Source: Sphingomonas phyllosphaerae (GTDB taxonomy: Bacteria; Pseudomonadota; Alphaproteobacteria; Sphingomonadales; Sphingomonadaceae). Taken from it: a stretch of DNA of 64,000 bases. Below the pieces are notes generated by a model that had not been told where the DNA came from, made no database searches, and saw nothing but the letters and a program-made list of their open reading frames with translations. Positions 23,081-31,387 of the stretch are shown here, piece after piece (the stretch's first letter is position 1; the number at the start of each line of letters is the position of its first letter). A program made the position numbers and the translations under genes. The stretch is from assembly GCF_029623345.1 (NCBI RefSeq), contig NZ_JAPYKH010000001.1, positions 1 to 64,000 on the forward strand, given 5' to 3'.

Positions 23081-25375
23081 TTAGCCCAGCATGAACGAAC
23101 CGCTCACACCCTCTGCCTCTGCCGACGGCGCCACCCAGAGGCGGAAGGCGCCGGGCTCGACCGTCCGCTTCAGGTCGCGGCCGACGAACAGCAGGTCGTC
23201 ACGCCGAAGCGCGAAGCTGACCGTCTTTCGCTCGCCCGGTGCCAGCATTACCCGCTGAAAGGCTTTCAATTCGCGGACCGGGCGGGTGACGCTGGCGGCC
23301 ACGTCGTGCACGTAGAGCTGCACCACCTCCTCGGCGGCATGGCGTCCGCGGTTCGCCACCGCCGCCCGCACCGTCAGCGTGCCGCCGGGCGCGAGCCGGT
23401 CGCCGCTCAGCGACAGGTCCGAGTAAGCGACGTCGCCGTAGGTCAGGCCGTGGCCGAAGGGGAAGAGTGCGCTCTGCTCGAATTCGCGGTAATGCGCCTT
23501 GAACGGCTGGAGCGGCCCCGGCGGGTTCGGGCGCCCGGTCGACTTGTGCGCGTAATAATAGGGGGACTGGCCGGTCGCGCGCGGGAAGGACACGGGTAGC
23601 CGCGCCGAGGGCGCCACGGCGCCGAACAGCATGTCGGCGATCGCCGGCCCGTCCTGCGAGCCGAGGAACCAGGTCACTGCAATCGCGCGCGCGCCGAGCA
23701 CCGCGGCGTCGAGCGCGAGCGCGCGCCCGGTGCGCAGCAGCACCACCACCGGCGTCCCGGTCACGGCGACGGCGCGTGCCAGCGCGAGCTGCGGCTCGGG
23801 CACCACCACCGCCGAGCGCGACTGCGCCTCGCCCGACATGTCCTGCGCCTCGCCGACCGCGAGCACGACGACGTCGGCGGCACGTGCGGCTGCCACCGCC
23901 GCGGCGATCCCGCCGGGCAGCGGCGCATGGATCGCCGACCCCGGCGTGACGCTCACCTGCGCCGCGTCCGCGACCATGCTGCGCACCGCCGTAGCGAGGT
24001 CGGTCGCGCCCGCGTCGGTGCCGTAGACGTTCCAGGGGCCGATCAGGTCGTGCTGCCCGGAGACGAACGGCCCGATCAGCGCGATCTTCTTGCCCGCGCG
24101 CGGCAGCGGCAGCAGCTGGCCGTCGTTCTTGAGCAGCACGATCGAGCGCGCCCCGGCCTCGCGCGCCAGCGCCAACGTCGCCGGCGTGCGCACCTCGGCG
24201 CGCTCGCGCGCCGGATCGATGCGGCGGAACGGGTCGTCGAACAGCCCCAATGTCACCTTTAGCGCCAGGACGCGCCGCACCGCCTCGTCGAGCCGCGCCA
24301 CGGGCACCTCGCCCTTGGCGACGAGGTCGGGCAGGTGCTTGAGGTAGAAGCCGCTCTGCATCGACATGTCGACGCCGGCGAGGAACGCCAGCCTGGTCGC
24401 CTCGCGCGCGTCGGCGGCGAGGCCGTGCGCGATCAGCTCCTCGTCGCCGGTATAGTCGGACACGACCAGTCCGCCGAAGCCCCATTCGCGCCGCAGCACG
24501 TCGGTGAGCAGCCAGTCGTTGGCGGTGGCGGCAACGCCCGATATCTCGTTGAACGAGGCCATGATGGTAGGCGCGCCCGCCGCCAGCGCCGCCTCGAACG
24601 GCGGGAAATAGATCTCGCGCAGCGTCCTTTCCGAGACGTCGACGCTGTTATAATCGAGCCCGCCCTCGCCGGCGCCATAAGCGACGAAATGCTTGGCGCA
24701 GGCCGCCACCGCGCGCGGGTCGGCGAGCCCGTTCTCGCCCTGGAAGCCGCGCACGCGCGCCGCGGCCATCAGCCGCCCGAGCAGCACGTCCTCGCCCGCG
24801 CCCTCGACCCCGCGGCCCCAGCGTGCGTCGCGCGCGATGTCGACCATCGGCGCGAAGGTCCAGTCGATCCCCGACGCCGCCGCCTCGGCGCCCGCGGCGC
24901 GCGCGGTGCGGCGTGCCAGCTCGGGGTCGAAGCTCGCCGCTTCGGCCAGCGGCACCGGGAAGACGGTGCGGAAGCCGTGGATGATGTCGGCCGCGAACAG
25001 CAGCGGGATCTTGAGCCGCGACTGCGTCGTGGCCGCGCGCTGCATCCGCTGCGCCATCACCGCGCCATTGCCGTTGAACACGCCGGTGAGCCGGCCGCGC
25101 CGCACGTCGCGCAGCTGTCCCTCGAAGCTGGCGCCCGCGCCCGCGGGGTTGAGCGCGGTCGCCGCGCCGCCCGCCCAGGCCGCGGCCATGAGGGTGAGCT
25201 GACCCGCTTTCTCCTCCACCGTCATGCGTGCGACGAGCGACTCGACGGCCGCCGGCAACGGTGCCGCTGACGCCTGCGCGAGCAGCGCGCGCGCCGGGCT
25301 GGCGGCCCAGGCGAGCGTCGCGCCCGCGCCCATCAGCCAGGCGCGGCGCGAGGGCCGTGGTGCGTCCTGAGTCAT
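23081..25375 (-). CDS. bglX: Exported glycoside hydrolase family 3 beta-glucosidase (BglX-like)
   Basis: A 764-aa GH3 enzyme. It begins with a Tat signal (SRRAWLMGAGATLAW, cleavage near residue 35). The barrel domain has AADIIHGFRTVFPVP, ACAKHFVAYGAGEGG and the nucleophile Asp307 in VVSDYTGDEE. The second alpha/beta domain and the C-terminal fibronectin-III-like domain (GTLTVRAAVANRGRHAAEEV) complete the BglX architecture. It would cleave glucose from the non-reducing end of beta-glucosides or short beta-glucans in the periplasm. Neighbours (LacI regulator, TonB receptor, GH144/glycoamylase enzyme) make sophoro-oligosaccharides (beta-1,2) the best guess. It is divergent from lacI with a shared operator region. 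Confidence 0.92.
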   Translation of the reverse strand: MTQDAPRPSRRAWLMGAGATLAWAASPARALLAQASAAPLPAAVESLVARMTVEEKAGQLTLMAAAWAGGAATALNPAGAGASFEGQLRDVRRGRLTGVFNGNGAVMAQRMQRAATTQSRLKIPLLFAADIIHGFRTVFPVPLAEAASFDPELARRTARAAGAEAAASGIDWTFAPMVDIARDARWGRGVEGAGEDVLLGRLMAAARVRGFQGENGLADPRAVAACAKHFVAYGAGEGGLDYNSVDVSERTLREIYFPPFEAALAAGAPTIMASFNEISGVAATANDWLLTDVLRREWGFGGLVVSDYTGDEELIAHGLAADAREATRLAFLAGVDMSMQSGFYLKHLPDLVAKGEVPVARLDEAVRRVLALKVTLGLFDDPFRRIDPARERAEVRTPATLALAREAGARSIVLLKNDGQLLPLPRAGKKIALIGPFVSGQHDLIGPWNVYGTDAGATDLATAVRSMVADAAQVSVTPGSAIHAPLPGGIAAAVAAARAADVVVLAVGEAQDMSGEAQSRSAVVVPEPQLALARAVAVTGTPVVVLLRTGRALALDAAVLGARAIAVTWFLGSQDGPAIADMLFGAVAPSARLPVSFPRATGQSPYYYAHKSTGRPNPPGPLQPFKAHYREFEQSALFPFGHGLTYGDVAYSDLSLSGDRLAPGGTLTVRAAVANRGRHAAEEVVQLYVHDVAASVTRPVRELKAFQRVMLAPGERKTVSFALRRDDLLFVGRDLKRTVEPGAFRLWVAPSAEAEGVSGSFMLG

Positions 25376-25422
25376 GTCCTCTCCCCTCTTTAGCGGCAGG
25401 ATTGATAGTCTCGATTGTTACG

Positions 25423-25436
25423 TGTAAACGGTTACA
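25423..25436. promoter_or_regulatory. LacI-family operator between bglX and lacI
   Basis: TGTAAACGGTTACA is a 14-bp near-palindrome (12 of 14 positions symmetric) with the central CG typical of LacI-family sites. It is 48 bases upstream of the bglX start and 44 bases upstream of the lacI start, so one bound regulator could control both divergent units. Confidence 0.75.
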
Positions 25437-25479
25437 TCGACGGCGGCAATGCGCCTGGTGCGCACCGTCGCAGGAGAGG

Positions 25480-26514
25480 ATGTCCAGGCGGCGCATGCCG
25501 AACGCTACGATCCGTGACGTCGCCCGCGAGGCGCAAGTATCGGTCGCCTCGGTGTCGCGCGCTCTGAACGGGCACGAGCGGGTCCGGCCGGAGCTGCGCG
25601 CGCGCGTGCAGGAGGTGGCGGCGCGGCTCGGCTATGTGCCGCACGCCGGTGCGCGCAGCCTCAGCCTGGCGCGCACTTCGGCGATCGGCGTCGTGCTGCC
25701 CGATCTCCACGGCGAATTCTACTCCGAGCTGCTGCGCGGCATGGATCGCGAGGTGGCGGCGCGGCGGCTCGCGCTGCTGCTCACGGTCTTGCAGGACGGG
25801 CGCGGGCTCAACACGCTGGCGGCGCTGCGCGGGCAGGTCGACGGGCTGGTGGTGATGGCGCCGCAGCTCGGCGCGGCGGAGTTGCGCGCGCAGCTGCCCG
25901 TGGGGTTGCCCGCGGTGTTCCTCAACTGCGTGCCCGGGCTCGCCGGCGCGGCGCTGCGGGTCGACAATGCGGCAGGCGCGGCGGCGATGGTGAACCATCT
26001 CGTCGCCGCGGGCGCGCGCGCGATCGCGCATGTCGCCGGACCCGCCGGCAACGTCGACGCCGAGGAGCGTCGTGCGGGCGCGATCGCGGCGGCCGACCGC
26101 GCCGGCGTCGCGTTGACGGTGATCCAGGGCGACTTCAGCGAGGCAAGCGGCGCGGCCGCGGGAGCACAGGTGGCCCGCGGCACGATCCAGGCCGATGCGC
26201 TGTTCGCCGCCAACGACGCAATGGCGATCGGCGCACTGGTCGCGCTGAAGGGGCACGGGATCGCGGTGCCGGGGCAGGTGCGCGTCGCCGGCTTCGACGA
26301 CATCCCGCTCGCGCGGCTGGTGACGCCGGCGCTGACGACGATGCGGGTCGATATCGCGGCGCTGGGCGCGCGCGCGGTGCAGCTGCTGGCGCGGCGGATC
26401 GTCGCGCCGGCTGAGGGGTTGGTTGAGGTCGGCCCGGCCGATGCGGAGGCGATCGTCCCGCGTCTGGTGGTGCGCGACACGACAACAGAAACGGACAGGG
26501 AGACACAGTCATGA
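25480..26514 (+). CDS. LacI family transcriptional regulator of the glucan locus
   Basis: A 344-aa repressor. The N-terminal DNA-binding domain reads ATIRDVAREAQVSVASVSRA with the hinge region (VPHAGARSLSLARTSAIGVV), followed by a periplasmic-binding-protein-like sugar sensor domain (VVLPDLHGEFYSELLRGMD, then ALFAANDAMAIGALVALKG and VAGFDDIPLARLVTPALTT). The inducer is probably a product of the glucan. The ATG at 25480 has AGGAG close upstream; the ATG at 25495 gives the canonical N-terminus and is equally possible. The stop overlaps the receptor start (ATGA), so lacI, receptor and GH144 form one operon, likely autoregulated through the operator at 25423. Confidence 0.92.
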   Translation: MSRRRMPNATIRDVAREAQVSVASVSRALNGHERVRPELRARVQEVAARLGYVPHAGARSLSLARTSAIGVVLPDLHGEFYSELLRGMDREVAARRLALLLTVLQDGRGLNTLAALRGQVDGLVVMAPQLGAAELRAQLPVGLPAVFLNCVPGLAGAALRVDNAAGAAAMVNHLVAAGARAIAHVAGPAGNVDAEERRAGAIAAADRAGVALTVIQGDFSEASGAAAGAQVARGTIQADALFAANDAMAIGALVALKGHGIAVPGQVRVAGFDDIPLARLVTPALTTMRVDIAALGARAVQLLARRIVAPAEGLVEVGPADAEAIVPRLVVRDTTTETDRETQS

Positions 26515-29500
26515 TCATGGGATCGAACCGGCGCAGTATGCTGCGCGCAGCATGGGTTCGCGCCACCGCGCTCGGCGCCGTCGGCGCGCTCGGCGCAACC
26601 CTCGCCACCACGTGGAGCGCACCGGCGGCGGCGCAGGTGGGGCAGGCGTCGTTGCGCGGTGTCATCCGCTCGACCCCCGACAATCCCGTCGCCGAGGTGA
26701 CGATCGTCGAGGTCGCGACCAATTATCGCCGCTCCACCGCCGTCGGGCCGGACGGCAGCTACAATTTCGCCTCGCTGCGCGCCGGCGCCTATCGGCTTGA
26801 GATCCGCACCAAGGCAGGCGTGCGCAACTCGGACCAGTTCACCTTGCGCGTCGGGCAGAACGCCGGGCTCGACCTCGATCTCTCCACCCCCGCCTCGACC
26901 GCGCCGGCGCCGGCTTCCGGAGGAGACGCGAACGGCACCGCACCGCAGCAGGGAGCGACGGGCGACGCCGCCACCGAGGAGCAGGGCGGAGCGACGCCAC
27001 AGGGCGAGCCGGGCGACATCATCGTCACCGGCAGCCGGCTGCGCTCGCTCTCGGGCGGCCAGGTCGGCATCAACGTAACCCAGCGACTGATCGAGCAGCT
27101 GCCGCAGAACAGCCGCAACTTCCTCGCCTTCGCCGATCTCGCGCCGGGCGTGCGCTTCATCGAGAGCGCCGACGGCAGCTCGCGCATCCAGGGCGGCGCG
27201 CAGGGCAGCAACTCGGTCAACGTCTTCATCGACGGCGTCAGCCAGAAGGATTACGTGCTGCGCGGCGGCCTCACCGGGCAGGACAGCTCGCCGGGCAACC
27301 CGTTCCCGCAGCTCGCCATCGGCGAGTATCAGGTGCTGTCGTCCAACTATAAGGCCGAGTTCGACCAGGTCGGGTCGGTGGCGATCGTCGCGGGCACCAA
27401 GTCGGGCACCAACGAGTTCCACGGCGACGGCTTCTTCGACTATACCAACCAGAACCTGCGCGACCGCCGCCCGACCGAGATCTTCCCCGAGAAGATCGAC
27501 AAGGTCGCCTCGACCGACAAGCAATATGGCGTCGCGCTGGGCGGTCCGATCATCAAGGACGTGGCGCACTTCTTCGTCAGCTACGAAGGCAAGCGCCGCG
27601 AAATCCCGATCGACATCCTGCCCGGCAACGGTATCGCGGTGAGCAGCCTGCCGGCGCAGTACCAGGATCTGTTCGGCTCGTTCAACTCGACCTTCAAACA
27701 GGACCTGTACTTCGGCAAGATCGACCTGACGCCGACCGACAAGGATCTGTTCGAGCTCACCGGCAAGTATCGCAACGAGTCGGGCTATCAGATCAGCAAC
27801 GGCATCGCCGCTTTCTCCACCGCGACCCTGACCAAGGTCGAGGAGATCCGCGCGATGGGCCGGTGGCAGCACAGTGAGGAGAAGTGGGTCAACGACTTCC
27901 GCGTCTCCTATGAAGACGTCAGCTGGTCGCCGCAGCCCGCCACCAATGGCATCAGCCAGCAGTTCCGCGCCACCTCGCGCACGCCGACGGGGGTGAGCAC
28001 GTACAATCTGTTCCGCGACGGCGCCGGGCTGAGCCTGCAGGACAAGGGCCAGACCGGCTGGACGGTGCAGGACGATTTCACCTGGACCGGTTTCGAGGGC
28101 CATACGATCAAGGTCGGCGCCAAGGCGAAATGGGTGAAGCTCAACTCGCTCGAGCAGAATCTGATCAACCCGCTCTATTCGTACGATACGACACTGCCGA
28201 CCGGCGGCGACTTCAACAACACGACCCCGTACAGTCTCGAGTTCGGCGCGAACGGCTCGCTGGGTGATCCGCGCATCCGTTCGAACAACTTCCAGTTCGG
28301 CGCCTACATCCAGGACGACTGGGACGTCACCGATCGGCTGACGCTCAACCTCGGCGTTCGCTGGGACTATGAGCGCACGCCGGCGTTCCTCAACTACGTC
28401 ACCTCGGCGGAGGATCTCGCGGCTGTATCGCCCGCCAATTACCCGAACCTCGTCAACGCCGACTATAACATCAACGATTACATCTCGACTGGGAACAACC
28501 GGAAGGCGTTCAAGGGCGCGTGGCAGCCGCGCGTCGGCTTCACCTACCGGCTCGACGAACAGGGCCGCTTCACCGTGTTTGGCGGCTATGGCCGGTCCTA
28601 CGACCGCAACCAATTCGACTTCCTCCAGCAGGAGCTGTCGAACGGTCGCTTCCAGCGGCGCCAGTTCCTCTTCCAGGGCGCCGACACGGTCAACCCGTGC
28701 ACGCCGAGCGCGACCTGCATCCCGTGGAACGAGGCCTATCTTACCGACGCGGGGCGTCAGCAGCTGGCGGGCAACGGTGTGCCGGGCGGGCGCGAGTTCC
28801 GCTTCATCAAGAACGACCTAAAGATCCCGTACTCCGATCAGTTCAGCCTCGGTGTCCGCGGCCGCTTCAACCCGGTCGAGCTCGAGCTGGGCTATACGCG
28901 GATCGTCAGCAAGGACGGCTTCGTCTACCTGCTCGGCACCCGCCGCCCCGACGGTTCCTTCTTCGCGCCGTCGTCGTCGACCGGGGCGCCGCAGGGCCCG
29001 GATGTGTCGTTCGCACCCTCTGGCTACGGCGCGATCATCATCGGTGACAACGGGCTCGAAACCAAGGCGGACTCGGCCTATGTCAAGCTGACCAAGGCCT
29101 ATTCGGCGGCGTCGCCGTGGAGCCTCGACGCGACCTACACCTTCACCGCCGCGACCGACAACCGGCCCAACAACGACCAGGCGGCCTACTTCCTGCTCGA
29201 TTTCCCAAGCGCCTCGGACTACCCGATGCTGCGTTCCGGCGTGGTGCCGCGCCACCGCTTCGTGATCGCCGGCAGCGCCGACACGCCGATCGGCGTGACG
29301 CTGTCGGCCAAGTTCCAGATCGAGTCGCCGCTGTTCCAACGCGCGCTGCTCGACACGGCGACGCCGTATGAGCGCCGGATCGTCGGCTCCGAGGTGTTCG
29401 GGCTGGGCGATCGCTGGGGCCGGCGCCAGCTCGACCTCGCCTTCACCAAATACGTCCCGCTGGGGTTCCTGAGCGACCAGACCCGCGTGCGTCTGCGGGT

Positions 29501-29669
29501 CGACATCATCAACGCGATGAACGATCGCAACTTCGTCGACTATAACAACGACCCGACCGACACGACGCGTACCGATGCGTCACCGAGCATCTATCGCGAG
29601 CGCTCGACCTACAGCATCGGCGGCAACCCGCCGCGCACGGTGAAGCTCTCGGCCGGGTTCAGCTTCTGA
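26511..29669 (+). CDS. TonB-dependent receptor with N-terminal carboxypeptidase-regulatory-like domain
   Basis: A 1052-aa Oar-type receptor. After a signal peptide ending near APAAAQ (residue 42) comes a beta-sandwich of the CarboxypepD_reg kind (ASLRGVIRSTPDNPVAEVTI, then RSTAVGPDGSYNFASLRAGA). A Gly/Ala/Gln-rich linker leads to the GDIIVTGSRLRSLSGG box and the plug (IDGVSQKDYVLRGG). The barrel ends PRTVKLSAGFSF. It is predicted to bring glucan oligosaccharides into the periplasm. It overlaps lacI by four bases and is followed 61 bp later by the GH144 gene. A second start at 26517 is possible; GGGAGA precedes both. Confidence 0.92.
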   Translation: MIMGSNRRSMLRAAWVRATALGAVGALGATLATTWSAPAAAQVGQASLRGVIRSTPDNPVAEVTIVEVATNYRRSTAVGPDGSYNFASLRAGAYRLEIRTKAGVRNSDQFTLRVGQNAGLDLDLSTPASTAPAPASGGDANGTAPQQGATGDAATEEQGGATPQGEPGDIIVTGSRLRSLSGGQVGINVTQRLIEQLPQNSRNFLAFADLAPGVRFIESADGSSRIQGGAQGSNSVNVFIDGVSQKDYVLRGGLTGQDSSPGNPFPQLAIGEYQVLSSNYKAEFDQVGSVAIVAGTKSGTNEFHGDGFFDYTNQNLRDRRPTEIFPEKIDKVASTDKQYGVALGGPIIKDVAHFFVSYEGKRREIPIDILPGNGIAVSSLPAQYQDLFGSFNSTFKQDLYFGKIDLTPTDKDLFELTGKYRNESGYQISNGIAAFSTATLTKVEEIRAMGRWQHSEEKWVNDFRVSYEDVSWSPQPATNGISQQFRATSRTPTGVSTYNLFRDGAGLSLQDKGQTGWTVQDDFTWTGFEGHTIKVGAKAKWVKLNSLEQNLINPLYSYDTTLPTGGDFNNTTPYSLEFGANGSLGDPRIRSNNFQFGAYIQDDWDVTDRLTLNLGVRWDYERTPAFLNYVTSAEDLAAVSPANYPNLVNADYNINDYISTGNNRKAFKGAWQPRVGFTYRLDEQGRFTVFGGYGRSYDRNQFDFLQQELSNGRFQRRQFLFQGADTVNPCTPSATCIPWNEAYLTDAGRQQLAGNGVPGGREFRFIKNDLKIPYSDQFSLGVRGRFNPVELELGYTRIVSKDGFVYLLGTRRPDGSFFAPSSSTGAPQGPDVSFAPSGYGAIIIGDNGLETKADSAYVKLTKAYSAASPWSLDATYTFTAATDNRPNNDQAAYFLLDFPSASDYPMLRSGVVPRHRFVIAGSADTPIGVTLSAKFQIESPLFQRALLDTATPYERRIVGSEVFGLGDRWGRRQLDLAFTKYVPLGFLSDQTRVRLRVDIINAMNDRNFVDYNNDPTDTTRTDASPSIYRERSTYSIGGNPPRTVKLSAGFSF

Positions 29670-29730
29670 CCCACGTAGCGGCGGACGGCCGATGCAGCGT
29701 CGTCCGCCGCGTCCCACTCACAGGAGGTGC

Positions 29731-31191
29731 ATGATCCTCGACCGACGTGACATGCTGCGCGCCGCCGCGCTGGGCGGCGCGGCCCTCGCCGGGGGATGTA
29801 CCGCCCCGGCACCGCGCGTCCCGCGGCTCGCTTTTCCCGGCGTGCTGCCCGAGCTGGGCACCACTCCCGCGTCGGCGAGCGACCCGCTGATGGACGACAT
29901 CCAGAAGCGCACCGTCAGCTTCTTCTGGAACACCACCGACCAGGTAATGGGGCTCGCCCCCGATCGCTGGCCGACCCCGAGCTTCGCCTCGATCGCGGCG
30001 GTCGGCTTCGCGCTGACCACCTACCCGATCGCGGCGACGCGCGGCTGGATCACGCGCCCGGCGGCGGCGGAGCGGACGCTCACCACCCTGCGCTTCTTCG
30101 CCGAGGCGCCGCAGGGGCCGGGCGACGACACCAGCGGCTACAAGGGCTTCTTCTACCATTTCCTCGGCACCACCAAGGGCCATCGTTTCGCACGGTGCGA
30201 GCTGTCGACGATCGACACCGCTCTCTTGCTCGGCGGCGTGCTGTTCGCGCAGACTTGGTTCGACGACCCCACCGATGCGCGCGAGAAGCAGATTCGCGAC
30301 CTCGCCGACCAGATCTACCGCGCGGTTGAATGGGACTGGATCACGCCGCGCGCACCGTTCGTGGCGATGGGCTGGCATCCCGAGAGCGGCTTCATTGGCT
30401 CGGACTGGAACATCTACAATGAGAGCCTGATCCTCTACGTCCTCGCGCTCGGCTCCCCGACGCACGCGCTGCCGCCGACCACCTGGACCGAGTGGACCGA
30501 TCGCTTCGACCCTTCGTGGGACGAGAAATACGACAATCCCTTCACCGCCTTCCCGCCGCTGTTCGGCCACCAGTACAGCCAGGTGTGGCTCGATTTCCGC
30601 GGAGTTCGCGATGCCTATTCAATCCGCCGCGGGCTCGATTATTTCGAGAACAGCCGGCGCGCGACCTATGCGCAGCGGCGTTATTGCATCAATAACCCGC
30701 CGGGCTGGCGCGGCTATGACGAGAATGTCTGGGGCCTTACCGCGTGCGATGGTCCTGGCGATTTCGTCCGCCAGATTGACGGGCGCAACCGCGAATTCTT
30801 CTCCTATTCGGCACGCGGACCGGGCGACCGCGACGACGGCACGATCGCGCCGACCGCGGCACTCGGCTCGATCGCCTTCGCCCCCGAGATCGTGCTGCCG
30901 GCGGCGCGCGAGATGTATCAGCGCTATGGCACCGCGATCTACGGCCAGTACGGCTTCTTCGACAGCTTCAACCCGACGCTGACGCTGCCGAACGTGCCGC
31001 TCAAGCACGGCAAGGTGGTGCCCGGCATCGGCTGGGTCGCGAGCGACTATCTCGGCATCGACCAGGGGCCGATCGCCTGCATGATCGAGAACTGGCGCAG
31101 CGGGCTGATCTGGAAAACGATGCAGCGCAACCCGTACATCCGCGCCGGGCTGGAGCGCGCCGGCTTCAAGGGTGGCTGGATGGGGAGTTAA
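29731..31191 (+). CDS. Glycoamylase-domain glucanase (GH144-like, candidate endo-beta-1,2-glucanase), lipoprotein
   Basis: A 486-aa protein with a twin-arginine lipoprotein signal (LDRRDMLRAAALGGAALAGGC; lipobox AGGC). The mature part is an all-alpha glycoamylase domain (PF10091 type): RTVSFFWNTTDQVMGLAPDR, SIAAVGFALTTYPIA, HPESGFIGSDWNIYNESL, then HQYSQVWLDFRG and QGPIACMIENWRSG. Characterised members in GH144, such as that of Chitinophaga pinensis, are endo-beta-1,2-glucanases giving sophoro-oligosaccharides. The generic name glucoamylase is misleading. AGGAGG lies directly before the ATG at 29731. It is the last gene of the lacI operon and would act upstream of the GH3 exo-enzyme. Family is firm, linkage specificity is inference. 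Confidence 0.85.
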   Translation: MILDRRDMLRAAALGGAALAGGCTAPAPRVPRLAFPGVLPELGTTPASASDPLMDDIQKRTVSFFWNTTDQVMGLAPDRWPTPSFASIAAVGFALTTYPIAATRGWITRPAAAERTLTTLRFFAEAPQGPGDDTSGYKGFFYHFLGTTKGHRFARCELSTIDTALLLGGVLFAQTWFDDPTDAREKQIRDLADQIYRAVEWDWITPRAPFVAMGWHPESGFIGSDWNIYNESLILYVLALGSPTHALPPTTWTEWTDRFDPSWDEKYDNPFTAFPPLFGHQYSQVWLDFRGVRDAYSIRRGLDYFENSRRATYAQRRYCINNPPGWRGYDENVWGLTACDGPGDFVRQIDGRNREFFSYSARGPGDRDDGTIAPTAALGSIAFAPEIVLPAAREMYQRYGTAIYGQYGFFDSFNPTLTLPNVPLKHGKVVPGIGWVASDYLGIDQGPIACMIENWRSGLIWKTMQRNPYIRAGLERAGFKGGWMGS

Positions 31192-31197
31192 ACGCGG

Positions 31198-31238
31198 GGA
31201 GGGGGCGCGTCAGCCTAGCTGGGCTTGGTGCCCCCTCC
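31198..31238 (+). terminator. Hairpin downstream of the GH144 gene
   Basis: GGAGGGGGC (31198-31206) and GCCCCCTCC (31230-31238) pair perfectly over 9 bp, seven bases after the stop codon. The 23-base loop has its own short inverted repeat. No T run follows, so termination is likely but not certain. Confidence 0.5.
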
Positions 31239-31242
31239 GGTA

Positions 31243-31339
31243 CCGTCATCCCGGCTTCGAGCCGTCTCCATTGGTCCGTGCGCACGACGTCCGTGGCGTC
31301 CGCGACACCATGGAGGCCGGGTCAAGCCCGGCATGACGG
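31243..31339. repeat. CGTCAT-type inverted repeat (copy 2)
   Basis: The ends CCGTCATCCCGG and CCGGCATGACGG are inverted copies, 97 bp overall, between the convergent GH144 and GH29 genes. Size and termini match the other CGTCAT elements in the window. Confidence 0.7.
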
Positions 31340-31387
31340 GAGGAGCGGGCCGGCGAAGACGCTCTCCTCGCCGGCACGGCGCTGCCG

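Noticed and set aside
23081..25375. Assigning the BglX-like GH3 to the N-glycan locus
   Set aside because: It lies outside the GntR-linked unit, shares an operator region with lacI, and N-glycan breakdown needs no beta-glucosidase.
25719..28613. A 964-codon open frame on the minus strand opposite lacI and the receptor
   Set aside because: It is antisense to two clear genes, has arginine/histidine/valine-rich composition typical of the shadow frame in GC-rich DNA and no recognisable domain.
29731..31191. Calling the glycoamylase-domain protein a starch-acting glucoamylase
   Set aside because: Its domain (PF10091 type) differs from GH15; characterised relatives cut beta-1,2-glucan and there are no other starch genes nearby.
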